A stretch of 37,807 nt of DNA from a virus. Shown here in pieces: positions 27,539 through 33,547 of the stretch. Location: the IMG/VR virus record IMGVR_UViG_3300024264_000084, positions 1 through 37,807 of that record. One strand, given 5' to 3'. Every line of letters starts with the position of its first letter. Within the stretch, counting starts at the first letter, position 1. Both the position numbers and the translations under genes were made by a program. The notes under the pieces were generated by a model. The model was not told the DNA's origin. It searched no databases and was given only the letters and a program-made list of their open reading frames with translations.

Positions 27539-27687
27539 TTCTTTTCCTTACAGAATCCTGATGAATTAAATTTTCCCATATCAACACTAACACTGCACCA
27601 CCACTTACCATCAGAATATATCTTGGCTGGTTTTTTACAAACATTACATACAGGATTATTTATTTTTATTGGTTTTGCAGATGCCAT
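27535..27687 (-). CDS. Zinc-ribbon-like 50-aa protein, copy B
   Basis: Cys pattern PVCNVCKKPAKIYSDGKWWC ... GFC gives C14-x2-C17, C31 and C46, consistent with one zinc site. It resembles the next upstream gene in cysteine spacing and in the SD(G/K)KW(W/Y)CS core, so the two are likely tandem paralogues. It overlaps that gene by 32 bases in another frame. AAGGAAAATC precedes the ATG. Function unknown. Confidence 0.7.
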   Translation of the reverse strand: MASAKPIKINNPVCNVCKKPAKIYSDGKWWCSVSVDMGKFNSSGFCKEKK

Positions 27688-27814
27688 GATTTTCCTTTAT
27701 GTCAAACATATTGAAAGAGCAATACCATTTCTTATCGCTATCCATAAACATAGCATCACGACCACACTGATGACATACAAACTTCTCTCCGTAAACTTCT
27801 TTAGTCTTCGTCAT
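27656..27814 (-). CDS. Zinc-ribbon-like 52-aa protein, copy A
   Basis: KFVCHQCGRDAMFMDSDKKW, then YCSFN and a late GIC, give a C-x2-C ... C ... C pattern like its downstream neighbour. The start lies inside the 3' end of the DUF3310 gene (14-base overlap). Such minimal zinc ribbons are common in phage early regions and often bind nucleic acid or proteins, but no role can be assigned here. Confidence 0.7.
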   Translation of the reverse strand: MTKTKEVYGEKFVCHQCGRDAMFMDSDKKWYCSFNMFDIKENHGICKTNKNK

Positions 27815-28097
27815 GTAACTCGTCATCTATCCATTTGTCTTGATTCACTTTAGCTTCTAATACAGCTATCTCTTTCTGATGAACTGTAATCATTTGTTCA
27901 AGATACCATATTGCTTTTTTACAGTCATCTATTTTGTCAGTAAGTTTGTCTGATTTCAAACCCTCTCTGCTAATATACTTGAGAGCATTACCTTTTATGT
28001 AGCCATAGAACTCTTCCTTACTCATCTTGGCTTCCATATACTCTATTGTTTCTATCCCACCTTTTTTATAATGGTCTGGATTTATTGTGTCACTCAT
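27801..28097 (-). CDS. DUF3310 family protein
   Basis: 98 aa. NPDHYKKGGIETIEYMEAKM, then SKEEFYGYIKGNALKYISR and KAIWYLEQMI, is the unmistakable DUF3310 signature (sometimes labelled SaV-like or nucleotide-kinase-like). The domain takes up most of the protein, followed by a helical acidic tail. Function in phages is not established. AAGGAGTTGAT is a strong ribosome binding site. It is the first gene of the leftward transcript that starts opposite pqqA. Confidence 0.9.
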   Translation of the reverse strand: MSDTINPDHYKKGGIETIEYMEAKMSKEEFYGYIKGNALKYISREGLKSDKLTDKIDDCKKAIWYLEQMITVHQKEIAVLEAKVNQDKWIDDELHDED

Positions 28098-28164
28098 ATC
28101 AACTCCTTATAATCATTAGTATAAACTCATACATTGTTCAATATCTTTATCATTACTTCTAAAC

Positions 28165-28170
28165 TATAAT
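28165..28170 (+). promoter_or_regulatory. -10 box of putative pqqA promoter
   Basis: A perfect TATAAT stands 33 bases before the pqqA ATG. The -35 position (TATCTT at 17-18 bp) is poor, so transcription may need an activator or a phage-modified polymerase. The 105-base gap 28098-28202 must also hold the leftward start for the DUF3310 gene; a TTGAAC on the - strand is a weak -35 candidate. Confidence 0.45.
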
Positions 28171-28202
28171 TCAATCTCTATTAACCTACAAGGAACTTAA
28201 CT

Positions 28203-28274
28203 ATGTGGACTAAACCTCAAGCAACTGAAATGCGTTTTGGTTTTGAAGTAACAATGTATGTCATGAACAAATAA
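28203..28274 (+). CDS. pqqA: PqqA, coenzyme PQQ precursor peptide
   Basis: 23 aa, starting MWTKP and holding GFEVTMY. This is the PqqA hallmark: correct total length, W2, K4-P5, and Glu15 and Tyr19 in E-V-T-M-Y, the two side chains that radical-SAM PqqE (with PqqD) cross-links to begin PQQ synthesis. AAGGAA sits 7 bases before the ATG. It is a lone + strand gene in a leftward operon, with a TATAAT box upstream and a hairpin just after, like a self-contained accessory (moron) unit. No other pqq gene is present, so it would feed the host's PqqB-F machinery. PQQ is the cofactor of methanol and glucose dehydrogenases, so a methylotrophic host is plausible. Confidence 0.85.
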   Translation: MWTKPQATEMRFGFEVTMYVMNK

Positions 28275-28278
28275 AGAA

Positions 28279-28296
28279 AGGGGAGTCTCCTCCCCT
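28279..28296 (-). terminator. Hairpin terminator between pqqA and the secreted-protein gene
   Basis: AGGGGAG-TCTC-CTCCCCT forms a 7-bp stem with a 4-base loop. Read leftward it is followed by TTTCTTTATTTG, a fair T-tract, so it would end the transcript that finishes with the 28312-28545 gene. Read rightward it follows pqqA by 4 bases but lacks a T run. Confidence 0.7.
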
Positions 28297-28311
28297 ATCT
28301 CTCCCCCCTAG

Positions 28312-28545
28312 TTAATAGCATATAGTGCCTTGTCCTGTTGGCTGACAAACTGTTAATTCATCACTGCCATAAACAAATGTTGGCTCATCACCTAGTTGTG
28401 TTCCTACCTCTACGTTACCTGAATTATCAATAACGAGAACAGTAGGTTCTGATGATTCAATAATAGTTAATGAACCATCATCACTGTAAACCCCATCTGC
28501 TAGAACAGGTAAACTAAACATCATTCCTAGCAATAAATATCTCAT
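28312..28545 (-). CDS. Secreted/periplasmic small protein, 77 aa
   Basis: Start chosen at MRYLLLGMMFSLPVLA-DG: a short signal peptide with a likely cleavage after VLA. A longer start at 28560 would add MFLSN and overlap the SSB-like gene. The mature part (YSDDGSLTIIESSEPTVLVI...) is acidic and beta-rich, with a cysteine pair near the end (VCQPTGQGTICY) that suits a periplasmic disulfide. An early-expressed envelope protein could serve in superinfection exclusion, but this is inference. Confidence 0.7.
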   Translation of the reverse strand: MRYLLLGMMFSLPVLADGVYSDDGSLTIIESSEPTVLVIDNSGNVEVGTQLGDEPTFVYGSDELTVCQPTGQGTICY

Positions 28546-28546
28546 G

Positions 28547-28813
28547 TTAGAAAGGAACATCTGATGCTAGTTCGTCAAAACTTTTAGGTGTTACTGTTTC
28601 TTTAGGTGCGTTACTATTTTCAGGCACATATGGTTCTTGCATTTGTCCACTCATATATGTTGTCCCTGATTTAGATTCTCTTACCCAAGCACTTAATGAC
28701 ATTTCTTTACCGCCTTCTAAAGTAATTGTCCCTGTGTAATCAGGTTGTGAATCTTTAGTTTTGTTATTTTTAAATAACGCAAACCTGTTAGTGTTATCAT
28801 ATTGTTCAGCCAT
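28547..28813 (-). CDS. Phage single-stranded DNA-binding-like protein
   Basis: 88 aa. RFALFKNNKTKDSQPDYTGT, then ITLEGGKEMSLSAWVRESKS, resembles small phage OB-fold/DUF736-like proteins placed with recombination genes. The C-terminus FDELASDVPF copies the acidic tip of bacterial SSB (D-D-I/L-P-F), through which SSB recruits partner enzymes. It lies next to YqaJ exonuclease and the annealing protein, as expected. AAGGAGAATCAAC precedes the ATG. Confidence 0.7.
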   Translation of the reverse strand: MAEQYDNTNRFALFKNNKTKDSQPDYTGTITLEGGKEMSLSAWVRESKSGTTYMSGQMQEPYVPENSNAPKETVTPKSFDELASDVPF

Positions 28814-29432
28814 GTTGATTCTCCTTTATGGTTTTAATTTTATATTCTACTTCTTGCACGAATGTGCTTACTTCTTCTTCCAAACGAGCTATCAGCTCAT
28901 TATCTCTTGGCACTCTACTAATGAATAACTTTAAGTCATCAGGAAAGTCAGGGTGGTATGACACAAAGTCGCACCATTGCTTACCTGTGCAAGCCATTTG
29001 CCATTGCATCTGGTGAATGTATCTCTTATGTATATGTCCTGTTTCTAATGTTGTGGTATGTGTTATAGATTGTGGGCATTTAATTTCTATTAACCCATCA
29101 TCACCTACCAATCCATCTGGACTAGCACCACACATATCTATGCTAGGGTGGTCTATCATACCAACATCCCTTACATCAGTGCCTACTAGCAACTCCCTAT
29201 AATTAGCATAACAAGTCTTGGCTTCATCTTCATACTCTACGCCATGCTTCATAGCATCATTCATAAACATAGGAACAACCTTACCTGTTAGTCTTTCAGT
29301 CACTAACTGCATACGATACTTTGTTTTATAAGTAGACTCTCCTGTTTTAGTCTTAATCATAATGTCATGTATCTTACTAGCAGTGACCTTACCTAGACGA
29401 GCCTTGAACCATTCATCAGAACGCTGTTCCAT
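28806..29432 (-). CDS. YqaJ-like (lambda exonuclease family) exonuclease
   Basis: 208 aa. Family motifs are QRSDEWFKARLGKVTASKI (residues 3-21), KHGVEYEDEA (62-71), and the catalytic core CGASPDGLVGDDGLIEIKCP with D106, E116 and K118; an HKRYIHQMQWQMACTGKQWC block follows. This 5'-3' exonuclease makes 3' single strands for annealing, pairing with the DUF1071 protein directly upstream. AAGGAG precedes the ATG. It overlaps the SSB-like gene by 8 bases. Confidence 0.9.
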   Translation of the reverse strand: MEQRSDEWFKARLGKVTASKIHDIMIKTKTGESTYKTKYRMQLVTERLTGKVVPMFMNDAMKHGVEYEDEAKTCYANYRELLVGTDVRDVGMIDHPSIDMCGASPDGLVGDDGLIEIKCPQSITHTTTLETGHIHKRYIHQMQWQMACTGKQWCDFVSYHPDFPDDLKLFISRVPRDNELIARLEEEVSTFVQEVEYKIKTIKENQHG

Positions 29433-29935
29433 TATTCACTCTCCTTAACTTTCTTAATAAAGGGTAAGCATAAAGCTCTATCAGCTTCGGTTAAACCATT
29501 AAAGTATTGTCTTGCTGATGCTACCCCTTGCTCTTTGTATATGTTCTCTATATGTTCTAAGACATCATGTGGGGGTAGGTCTTCCCCCTGAAAAACAAAC
29601 AAGCCCAGACCATATAACGCAATGGCTTTTGCTAAACATCTTTGCATTGCTGTATTTAATTGCATTGAATTAGGATTCTTAATGGCTTGGTTCTTAAAAT
29701 CTATGACAGGTAATTGTGCAGTCATCTCTTTATCAAATGCTTTGACTGTGCAGAACACCATCATACTGCCATCAGGTAATGTAAGTGGCTCTTTATATTC
29801 CCAACTAGCAAATTGGTCAAGCTTTAATAATTCTTCGGTGGCATGAGACCAACTTAAATAATTGAACTTCCCTTTCTTTTCTATCAGATGACTAACATCT
29901 GTTTTAGATATTTCTATAAAATTATATTTACTCAT
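29432..29935 (-). CDS. DUF1071 single-strand annealing protein (Sak3/ERF-like)
   Basis: 167 aa. GKFNYLSWSHATEELLKLDQ, MMVFCTVKAFDKEMTAQLPV and the block SMQLNTAMQRCLAKAIALYG, then LGLFVFQGEDLP, are typical of DUF1071, a Rad52-fold annealing family of phages. With the YqaJ exonuclease next door it makes a two-component recombination system (lambda Red-like). Coupled by ATGA overlap with the 52-aa gene upstream. Confidence 0.88.
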   Translation of the reverse strand: MSKYNFIEISKTDVSHLIEKKGKFNYLSWSHATEELLKLDQFASWEYKEPLTLPDGSMMVFCTVKAFDKEMTAQLPVIDFKNQAIKNPNSMQLNTAMQRCLAKAIALYGLGLFVFQGEDLPPHDVLEHIENIYKEQGVASARQYFNGLTEADRALCLPFIKKVKESE

Positions 29936-30090
29936 CTGTTTCTCCCAAATATTATGTCAACAATTTCCTGTTGATAAGAAAGTTTCTTCAACTGTTCCAT
30001 CTCCAAATAGTCTTGGTGCATCTCTGCTTGTAATTGGTCTTGTGATATTTCTTGCTGAACCGCAAGTGCTAACTCTGTTGATTTACTCAT
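29932..30090 (-). CDS. 52-aa Gln/Glu-rich helical protein, unknown
   Basis: MSKSTELALAVQQEISQDQL... is a probable single long helix or coiled coil. GAAAGGAGAAACACA is a strong ribosome binding site and the stop overlaps the annealing protein's ATG, so it starts the recombination transcript. Role unknown; its placement suggests a cofactor of the recombination module. Confidence 0.65.
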   Translation of the reverse strand: MSKSTELALAVQQEISQDQLQAEMHQDYLEMEQLKKLSYQQEIVDIIFGRNR

Positions 30091-30122
30091 TGTGTTTCTC
30101 CTTTCTTTTTAAAAGTTAATAT

Positions 30123-30151
30123 ACTTTACTACTGTTAATTCTGTTTGTCAA
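30123..30151 (-). promoter_or_regulatory. Leftward promoter for recombination operon
   Basis: On the - strand, TTGACA (30151-30146), a 17-base spacer and TAAAGT (30128-30123). The predicted start is near 30116, 26 bases before the ATG of the 52-aa gene. It lies directly after the terminator of the upstream transcript. Confidence 0.65.
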
Positions 30152-30168
30152 ACTATTTATTAAAATAA

Positions 30169-30188
30169 TAGGGGTGTTGCCACCCCTA
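30169..30188 (-). terminator. Terminator of the 30195-30533 gene
   Basis: TAGGGGTG-TTGC-CACCCCTA forms an 8-bp stem. Leftward it runs into TTATTTTAAT, a broken T-tract. It starts 6 bases past the stop of the 112-aa gene. Confidence 0.75.
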
Positions 30189-30194
30189 CCCCAA

Positions 30195-30533
30195 TCATTT
30201 GTTATCTGCAATTATTTCTGACAACACAAAAGATTTTGTTTTTGGTTTCCAAGCCCTGTTTGATTTTTCATACACTTCAATAAAGGCTTTTGTTTTATTT
30301 GAACCACGAACAAATTTAATAATTCTAAATGGTTGTGTCCAACCACTACCAAAATTTCTTTTATAAATTTTGTTTATATCTATTTCCATAAATTTAGCTA
30401 AGTAAGATTTAAAAGCTTTAACTGCTTCCTCTCTTGTATAGCCAACATATTTTACTTCTGCTTTGCCTTGTGAAATTAACATGGTGTCATACCCAAGCCC
30501 ATTCCAATTTTTACATATGATTTCTATTTTCAT
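30195..30533 (-). CDS. 112-aa basic protein, unknown
   Basis: MKIEIICKNWNGLGYDTMLI... includes YVGYTREEAVKAFKSYLAKF and many Lys/Arg in the second half (KRNFGSGWTQPFRIIKFVRG). Mixed alpha/beta, no family recognised. It forms its own transcription unit: terminator just after it and an operator-rich 228-base leader before it, so it is probably under tight control. AAAGAAGGAAACAT is the ribosome binding site. Confidence 0.65.
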   Translation of the reverse strand: MKIEIICKNWNGLGYDTMLISQGKAEVKYVGYTREEAVKAFKSYLAKFMEIDINKIYKRNFGSGWTQPFRIIKFVRGSNKTKAFIEVYEKSNRAWKPKTKSFVLSEIIADNK

Positions 30534-30585
30534 AATATGTTTCCTTCTTTTTAAAGGTTAATAAATAACAATCAATTTATTGACT

Positions 30586-30601
30586 GTTAAACTACCTTAA
30601 C
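30586..30601. promoter_or_regulatory. 16-bp palindrome GTTAA-N6-TTAAC (copy 1)
   Basis: GTTAAACTACCTTAAC, upstream of the 112-aa gene and overlapping the -10 region of a leftward promoter candidate (TTGACA at 30622-30617). The same GTTAA-N6-TTAAC layout recurs at 33987, 35632 and 35953. Confidence 0.5.
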
Positions 30602-30630
30602 ACAGTAAAAATAGTTTGTCAAGTTTACCT

Positions 30631-30671
30631 TGATTTGTTTTACTTATCACCTTGATAAGTTTTGCTTATCA
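30631..30671. promoter_or_regulatory. Tandem 19-bp operators upstream of 112-aa gene
   Basis: Two sites of the form TGAT-N11-ATCA: TGATTTGTTTTACTTATCA at 30631-30649 and TGATAAGTTTTGCTTATCA at 30653-30671. The second has perfect 7-bp arms (TGATAAG/CTTATCA). Their starts are 22 bp apart, about two helix turns, so they face the same side. They stand just upstream of the leftward TTGACA at 30622-30617. Variants of this site lie at 34060 and 36012. Confidence 0.65.
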
Positions 30672-30745
30672 AACCCTTGTGACTTAAATACTTTTCCCTC
30701 TTTACTTGTTGCCTTGTATTCAAACTGCCCAAATGTTTTTTTCAT
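30647..30745 (-). CDS. Possible 32-aa ORF after helicase
   Basis: Reads MKKTFGQFEYKATSKEGKVF... and stops inside the tandem operators. It fills a gap in a gene-dense strand, but has no Shine-Dalgarno and overlaps the operator sites, so it may be chance. Confidence 0.25.
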   Translation of the reverse strand: MKKTFGQFEYKATSKEGKVFKSQGFDKQNLSR

Positions 30746-30761
30746 TTGTTTTAAAAATTCA

Positions 30762-31718
30762 TTAACGGATATTTGTTTGGATTCCAAATTGTCTCTCCCC
30801 ATATCTAAAAGATTTATTATCAAAGTATAAACCTACTGAACCTTCCCAACCTGTGCCATGCCTTTGCTTACTCACTTGCACAAAGCAATCATACTGCTTG
30901 CTTATCTCTACAGTATTAGCACCCTCATCTGTCATGTCCTTTTCTTTCTGCTTGTTCCTGAATACTGTTATGCAATTGTCTGCTAGGTTAGTAATATCAC
31001 TTGAACCCATGACATCAAACTTACTAGGTTGCCCCGCCTCACTCATTGTCTTTCTGCTATGTGCCACCAAGAATATATGAACCCCAATATCTCTGGCACA
31101 AACACAGAGCTGATTTAAGAATTGCTTTTGCTTATTATAGTCATCACTATTAATACCTATCTTGGTCAATGAATCAATAACAAATACCTCTACCCCTAGC
31201 TTTTCTTTAGCATACTGAATCACTGATAATACTTTTACAGGCGAAGTTTCTCCCTCTGCATCATATAAAAATAAGTTATCATTTATCTTGTCTAAAAAAT
31301 TATCTATGCCTAACTGTGTTGGCATTTGTGTTCCTGAATCTTGTTGCAACATTCGCCCTAGTGTTGCCCTACATTGCATTTCAAACGAACCTATCAGGCA
31401 CTTGTGTTCTGCTAACATCTTGAGTATCACATAGTTTAACCATGCTGATTTACCATGCCCACTGTAACCAGAGACAATTGTTACCTCATGTTCCCTTACC
31501 CTAAACAAACCCTCAAACTTGCTAAAAGGTAATGGTATGCCACCATTTACATCTTGAGTAAAATAGTCAAGTATTTCTCCACTGTATGCTCTTGGTGATT
31601 TAATCTTGAAGTGTTCATCTGTATCTCTAGCAGAGAAATAATTATCTACATCTTTATCATCTATGATTAATTTATTTAACTCATCATTAATACTTTTTAC
31701 ATTATTATTTAATGTCAT
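30762..31718 (-). CDS. Replicative helicase, RecA/DnaB-like fold
   Basis: 318 aa. Walker A GYSGHGKS (84-91) and Walker B VFVIDS (178-183), followed by GSFEMQCRATLGRMLQQDS- and VHIFLVAHSRKTMSEAGQPS-type motifs of DnaB-C/Twinkle-like helicases. The N-terminal primase-binding domain is short, so this is a lone RecA-type motor. It would unwind DNA at the fork together with the adjacent zinc-finger primase-like protein (14-base overlap). A Sak4-like recombinase is an alternative reading of the fold, but the length and DnaB-like layout favour helicase. Confidence 0.8.
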   Translation of the reverse strand: MTLNNNVKSINDELNKLIIDDKDVDNYFSARDTDEHFKIKSPRAYSGEILDYFTQDVNGGIPLPFSKFEGLFRVREHEVTIVSGYSGHGKSAWLNYVILKMLAEHKCLIGSFEMQCRATLGRMLQQDSGTQMPTQLGIDNFLDKINDNLFLYDAEGETSPVKVLSVIQYAKEKLGVEVFVIDSLTKIGINSDDYNKQKQFLNQLCVCARDIGVHIFLVAHSRKTMSEAGQPSKFDVMGSSDITNLADNCITVFRNKQKEKDMTDEGANTVEISKQYDCFVQVSKQRHGTGWEGSVGLYFDNKSFRYGERQFGIQTNIR

Positions 31719-32124
31719 TGTATATACCCTTTAACCTTTCTGTTATTTCAAATAATTTATTATTATCTGAATCAATTAATTTTTCTCCTTTACGAATACT
31801 GCTAGAACATAATGCAACAAATAATAAATCATCTCTTGTTGCCTTTAGCAATCCATAAGGATTAGAAAATCTTATCCTTGTCTTTGGTTGAAACTCTGTA
31901 TCTAATGTATCAGGCATAACATCATTCCATGTCAGTCCTGAATCATTTAATATCTGTTCCATACTGCACCCTGCAAAACAATTGAGTATCATCTTATCTT
32001 CTTTAAACTTTAACCCTAGACTTGCGTTCTTATCATTGTGGCTAGGGCATAAGCATTGATACTCTCCATCACCAGACTTATAAACCTTTTCAAACTTCGC
32101 TAGTATTCTCTCTTTCTCTATCAT
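31705..32124 (-). CDS. CHC2-type zinc-finger primase domain protein
   Basis: 139 aa from MIEKERILAKF, chosen because AAGGAG lies 7 bases upstream (a longer ORF begins at 32145). The motif YQCLCPSHNDKNASLGLKF ... LNCFAGCSMEQIL gives zinc ligands C26, H29, C49 and C53, followed by GLTWNDVMP, as in phage CHC2 primases. No TOPRIM or primase catalytic domain follows, so it is a stand-alone DNA-reading domain. Its partner may be the helicase downstream or the host primase. Confidence 0.82.
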   Translation of the reverse strand: MIEKERILAKFEKVYKSGDGEYQCLCPSHNDKNASLGLKFKEDKMILNCFAGCSMEQILNDSGLTWNDVMPDTLDTEFQPKTRIRFSNPYGLLKATRDDLLFVALCSSSIRKGEKLIDSDNNKLFEITERLKGIYNDIK

Positions 32125-32275
32125 GTAACATCTCCTTAATTTCATATTGTCTTAGCTTAGGTATTCCCCTTTGCCCCCAATAGAATACTGCCTGTCTGCT
32201 TAACTTGGGTTCAAACTTTTCTGCTAATTGATTAGGTGTTACTTCTAATTTCTTACACACTTCTTGTAATGTCAT
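32090..32275 (-). CDS. Cro-like helix-turn-helix regulator
   Basis: 61 aa from MTLQEVCKKLEVTPNQLAEK, with AAAGGGA upstream; the longer ORF start at 32320 has no support. It reads as a Cro/YdaS-type helix-turn-helix: LAEKFEPKLSRQAVFYWGQR is the two-helix unit, followed by GIPKLRQYEIKEML. No CI repressor is present, so it may simply switch early genes off during lytic growth. It is a candidate binder of the 19-bp or 16-bp operators. It overlaps the primase gene by 35 bases. Confidence 0.72.
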   Translation of the reverse strand: MTLQEVCKKLEVTPNQLAEKFEPKLSRQAVFYWGQRGIPKLRQYEIKEMLHDRERENTSEV

Positions 32276-32324
32276 CACTATTCCCTTTATATAATTTGAG
32301 TAAAAGAATTTAACAAACAATTAA

Positions 32325-32480
32325 TCATTCGTCAAACAATTCTTTTTTAATATCTAATTCAACCTCTATTTCTATTTCATCTGGTTCATCTTCTTCTATC
32401 TCAAAGAAGTATCCGTTATAACCCATGTCTGGTTCATCTTCATCATACTCATTCGTTCCTTTATCTCTATCAATTATCAT
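32325..32480 (-). CDS. Highly acidic 51-aa protein
   Basis: 22 of 51 residues are Asp or Glu and only 4 are basic (NEYDEDEPDMGYNGYFFEIE...). The ATG overlaps the upstream stop. Such composition resembles DNA-mimic inhibitors, but many phage acidic ORFs are uncharacterised; function unknown. A leftward TTGACG...TAAATT promoter candidate overlaps its 3' end and could serve the Cro-like gene. Confidence 0.6.
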   Translation of the reverse strand: MIIDRDKGTNEYDEDEPDMGYNGYFFEIEEDEPDEIEIEVELDIKKELFDE

Positions 32481-32656
32481 TACTCATTCCCTCCTTGAAA
32501 TTCTTTTTCTAAAAAATCATCTATGTCTTGAAAAATTTTATCTAATGTTGAATCACTGATAACTTCACTGTCTAGTTTTAAATCCAGAACATTGCCATTA
32601 TCAAGCCTTACTGTTGTTGGTATATATATATCTATATCATAATCATAATTACTCAT
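32480..32656 (-). CDS. 58-aa acidic protein, unknown
   Basis: Start MSNYDYDIDIYIPTTVRLDN chosen at 32656, overlapping the upstream stop, rather than the longer MNHGRAK start at 32677. It has one beta-like and one helical half (STLDKIFQDIDDFLEKEFQG). No named family. Confidence 0.6.
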   Translation of the reverse strand: MSNYDYDIDIYIPTTVRLDNGNVLDLKLDSEVISDSTLDKIFQDIDDFLEKEFQGGNE

Positions 32657-32831
32657 CTTCGCTCTCCCATGATTCACCTTGCTCTTTTACTGAAGTAATT
32701 TGCCAATCTAAACTCTGGTCTACTTCCCAATCTTCGTTCTCTACCTTTTCAATTGCTTCATCTTTAGAGTTGGCTTGGATAACTGCTACCTCGCCAACCT
32801 CTCTTATTGCATAAAGTGTATATGTCTTCAT
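32649..32831 (-). CDS. 60-aa protein, unknown
   Basis: MKTYTLYAIREVGEVAVIQA... EAIEKVENEDWEVDQSLDWQ. The pattern of strand, then A-x2-DEAIEKV helix, then strand is common in small phage proteins with a ferredoxin-like fold. It overlaps the upstream stop by ATGA. Function unknown. Confidence 0.65.
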   Translation of the reverse strand: MKTYTLYAIREVGEVAVIQANSKDEAIEKVENEDWEVDQSLDWQITSVKEQGESWESEDE

Positions 32832-33007
32832 TGCGGTATCTCCTCTACTGATTCTTCTGAAAATCCCATAACGTCAATATTATTGTCTAGGTGTTTAAAT
32901 AACTTTATATCTCCATGCCTGTTTAATACTTCTTCACCTGTTCCTACCTCTACCTTTGCTAACAAGTAACCAATCACTTCGTATCCATACTCTTTATCAC
33001 AATTCAT
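32828..33007 (-). CDS. 59-aa protein, unknown
   Basis: MNCDKEYGYEVIGYLLAKVE... EEIPQ. Its TGA overlaps the next ATG and its start overlaps the previous stop. No family recognised; tight overlaps support coding. Confidence 0.6.
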   Translation of the reverse strand: MNCDKEYGYEVIGYLLAKVEVGTGEEVLNRHGDIKLFKHLDNNIDVMGFSEESVEEIPQ

Positions 33008-33300
33008 CTTATGCTCTCCAATTTTTTAGTTTTATAATTAAATCTTAATCCTTTCCTTTGCTCTCGTCTTAATAAATTTTTCCTTTCATTTCTAATATAC
33101 TCTATTTTCTCTTGAGTAAAGGCACTAGGATTTTCATTAACTAATTCATACTCTACTTCTGCTATACGTCTTAATACCATTAGCCTAGTCTCTTCTGTTA
33201 ATCTCTCCCACAGCTCTCCATGTGCATAAGTGCCATGTTTAATTTCTTTACCTATTGCACTTGCTTGTATCAGTCTTTCTTTTTGTGTATTACTTAACAT
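33004..33300 (-). CDS. 98-aa helical basic protein, unknown
   Basis: LSNTQKERLIQASAIGKEIK, HGTYAHGELWERLTEETRLM and a Lys/Arg-rich end (RKNLLRREQRKGLRFNYKTK). It is probably all-helical, and the basic tail suits nucleic-acid binding. It overlaps the upstream gene by 11 bases. Unnamed family. Confidence 0.65.
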   Translation of the reverse strand: MLSNTQKERLIQASAIGKEIKHGTYAHGELWERLTEETRLMVLRRIAEVEYELVNENPSAFTQEKIEYIRNERKNLLRREQRKGLRFNYKTKKLESIR

Positions 33301-33415
33301 AATTTAAAATCTCCATAATAATTAATAATAAAATTGCACCACTTATATTGCCTAGCAAAAAACAGTTTCGTCTTCTTTTCTTTTCTGCTAGGAAACTATA
33401 ATCTTTAGTCTTCAT
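33290..33415 (-). CDS. 41-aa single-TM protein
   Basis: A basic stretch (EKKRRRN) precedes a hydrophobic segment (CFLLGNISGAILLLIIMEIL). I chose the second of two in-frame ATGs because GAGG lies 6 bases before it. An inner-membrane microprotein expressed early; function unknown. Confidence 0.55.
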   Translation of the reverse strand: MKTKDYSFLAEKKRRRNCFLLGNISGAILLLIIMEILNYVK

Positions 33416-33545
33416 CTTCATCCTCGTATTCTTCAGTTATATAATCATCAACAACATTAGCTACATGGCTCTTATGAATATCTATTTCAACCTCGTTGTT
33501 GTCTTCGTCATACCCTACTATTTTCCATGCTATTATTTTTGGCAT
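33405..33545 (-). CDS. 46-aa protein with acidic tail
   Basis: MPKIIAWKIVGYDEDNNEVE... ending EEYEDEDED. A beta-rich first half and a fully acidic C-terminus. GGGGAATAATT precedes the ATG. Overlaps its downstream neighbour. Unknown. Confidence 0.6.
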   Translation of the reverse strand: MPKIIAWKIVGYDEDNNEVEIDIHKSHVANVVDDYITEEYEDEDED

Positions 33546-33547
33546 AA

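Noticed and set aside
27437-27853. 138-aa + strand ORF opposite the zinc-ribbon genes
   Set aside because: It is antisense to four tightly overlapping - strand genes that have ribosome binding sites and paired cysteine motifs.
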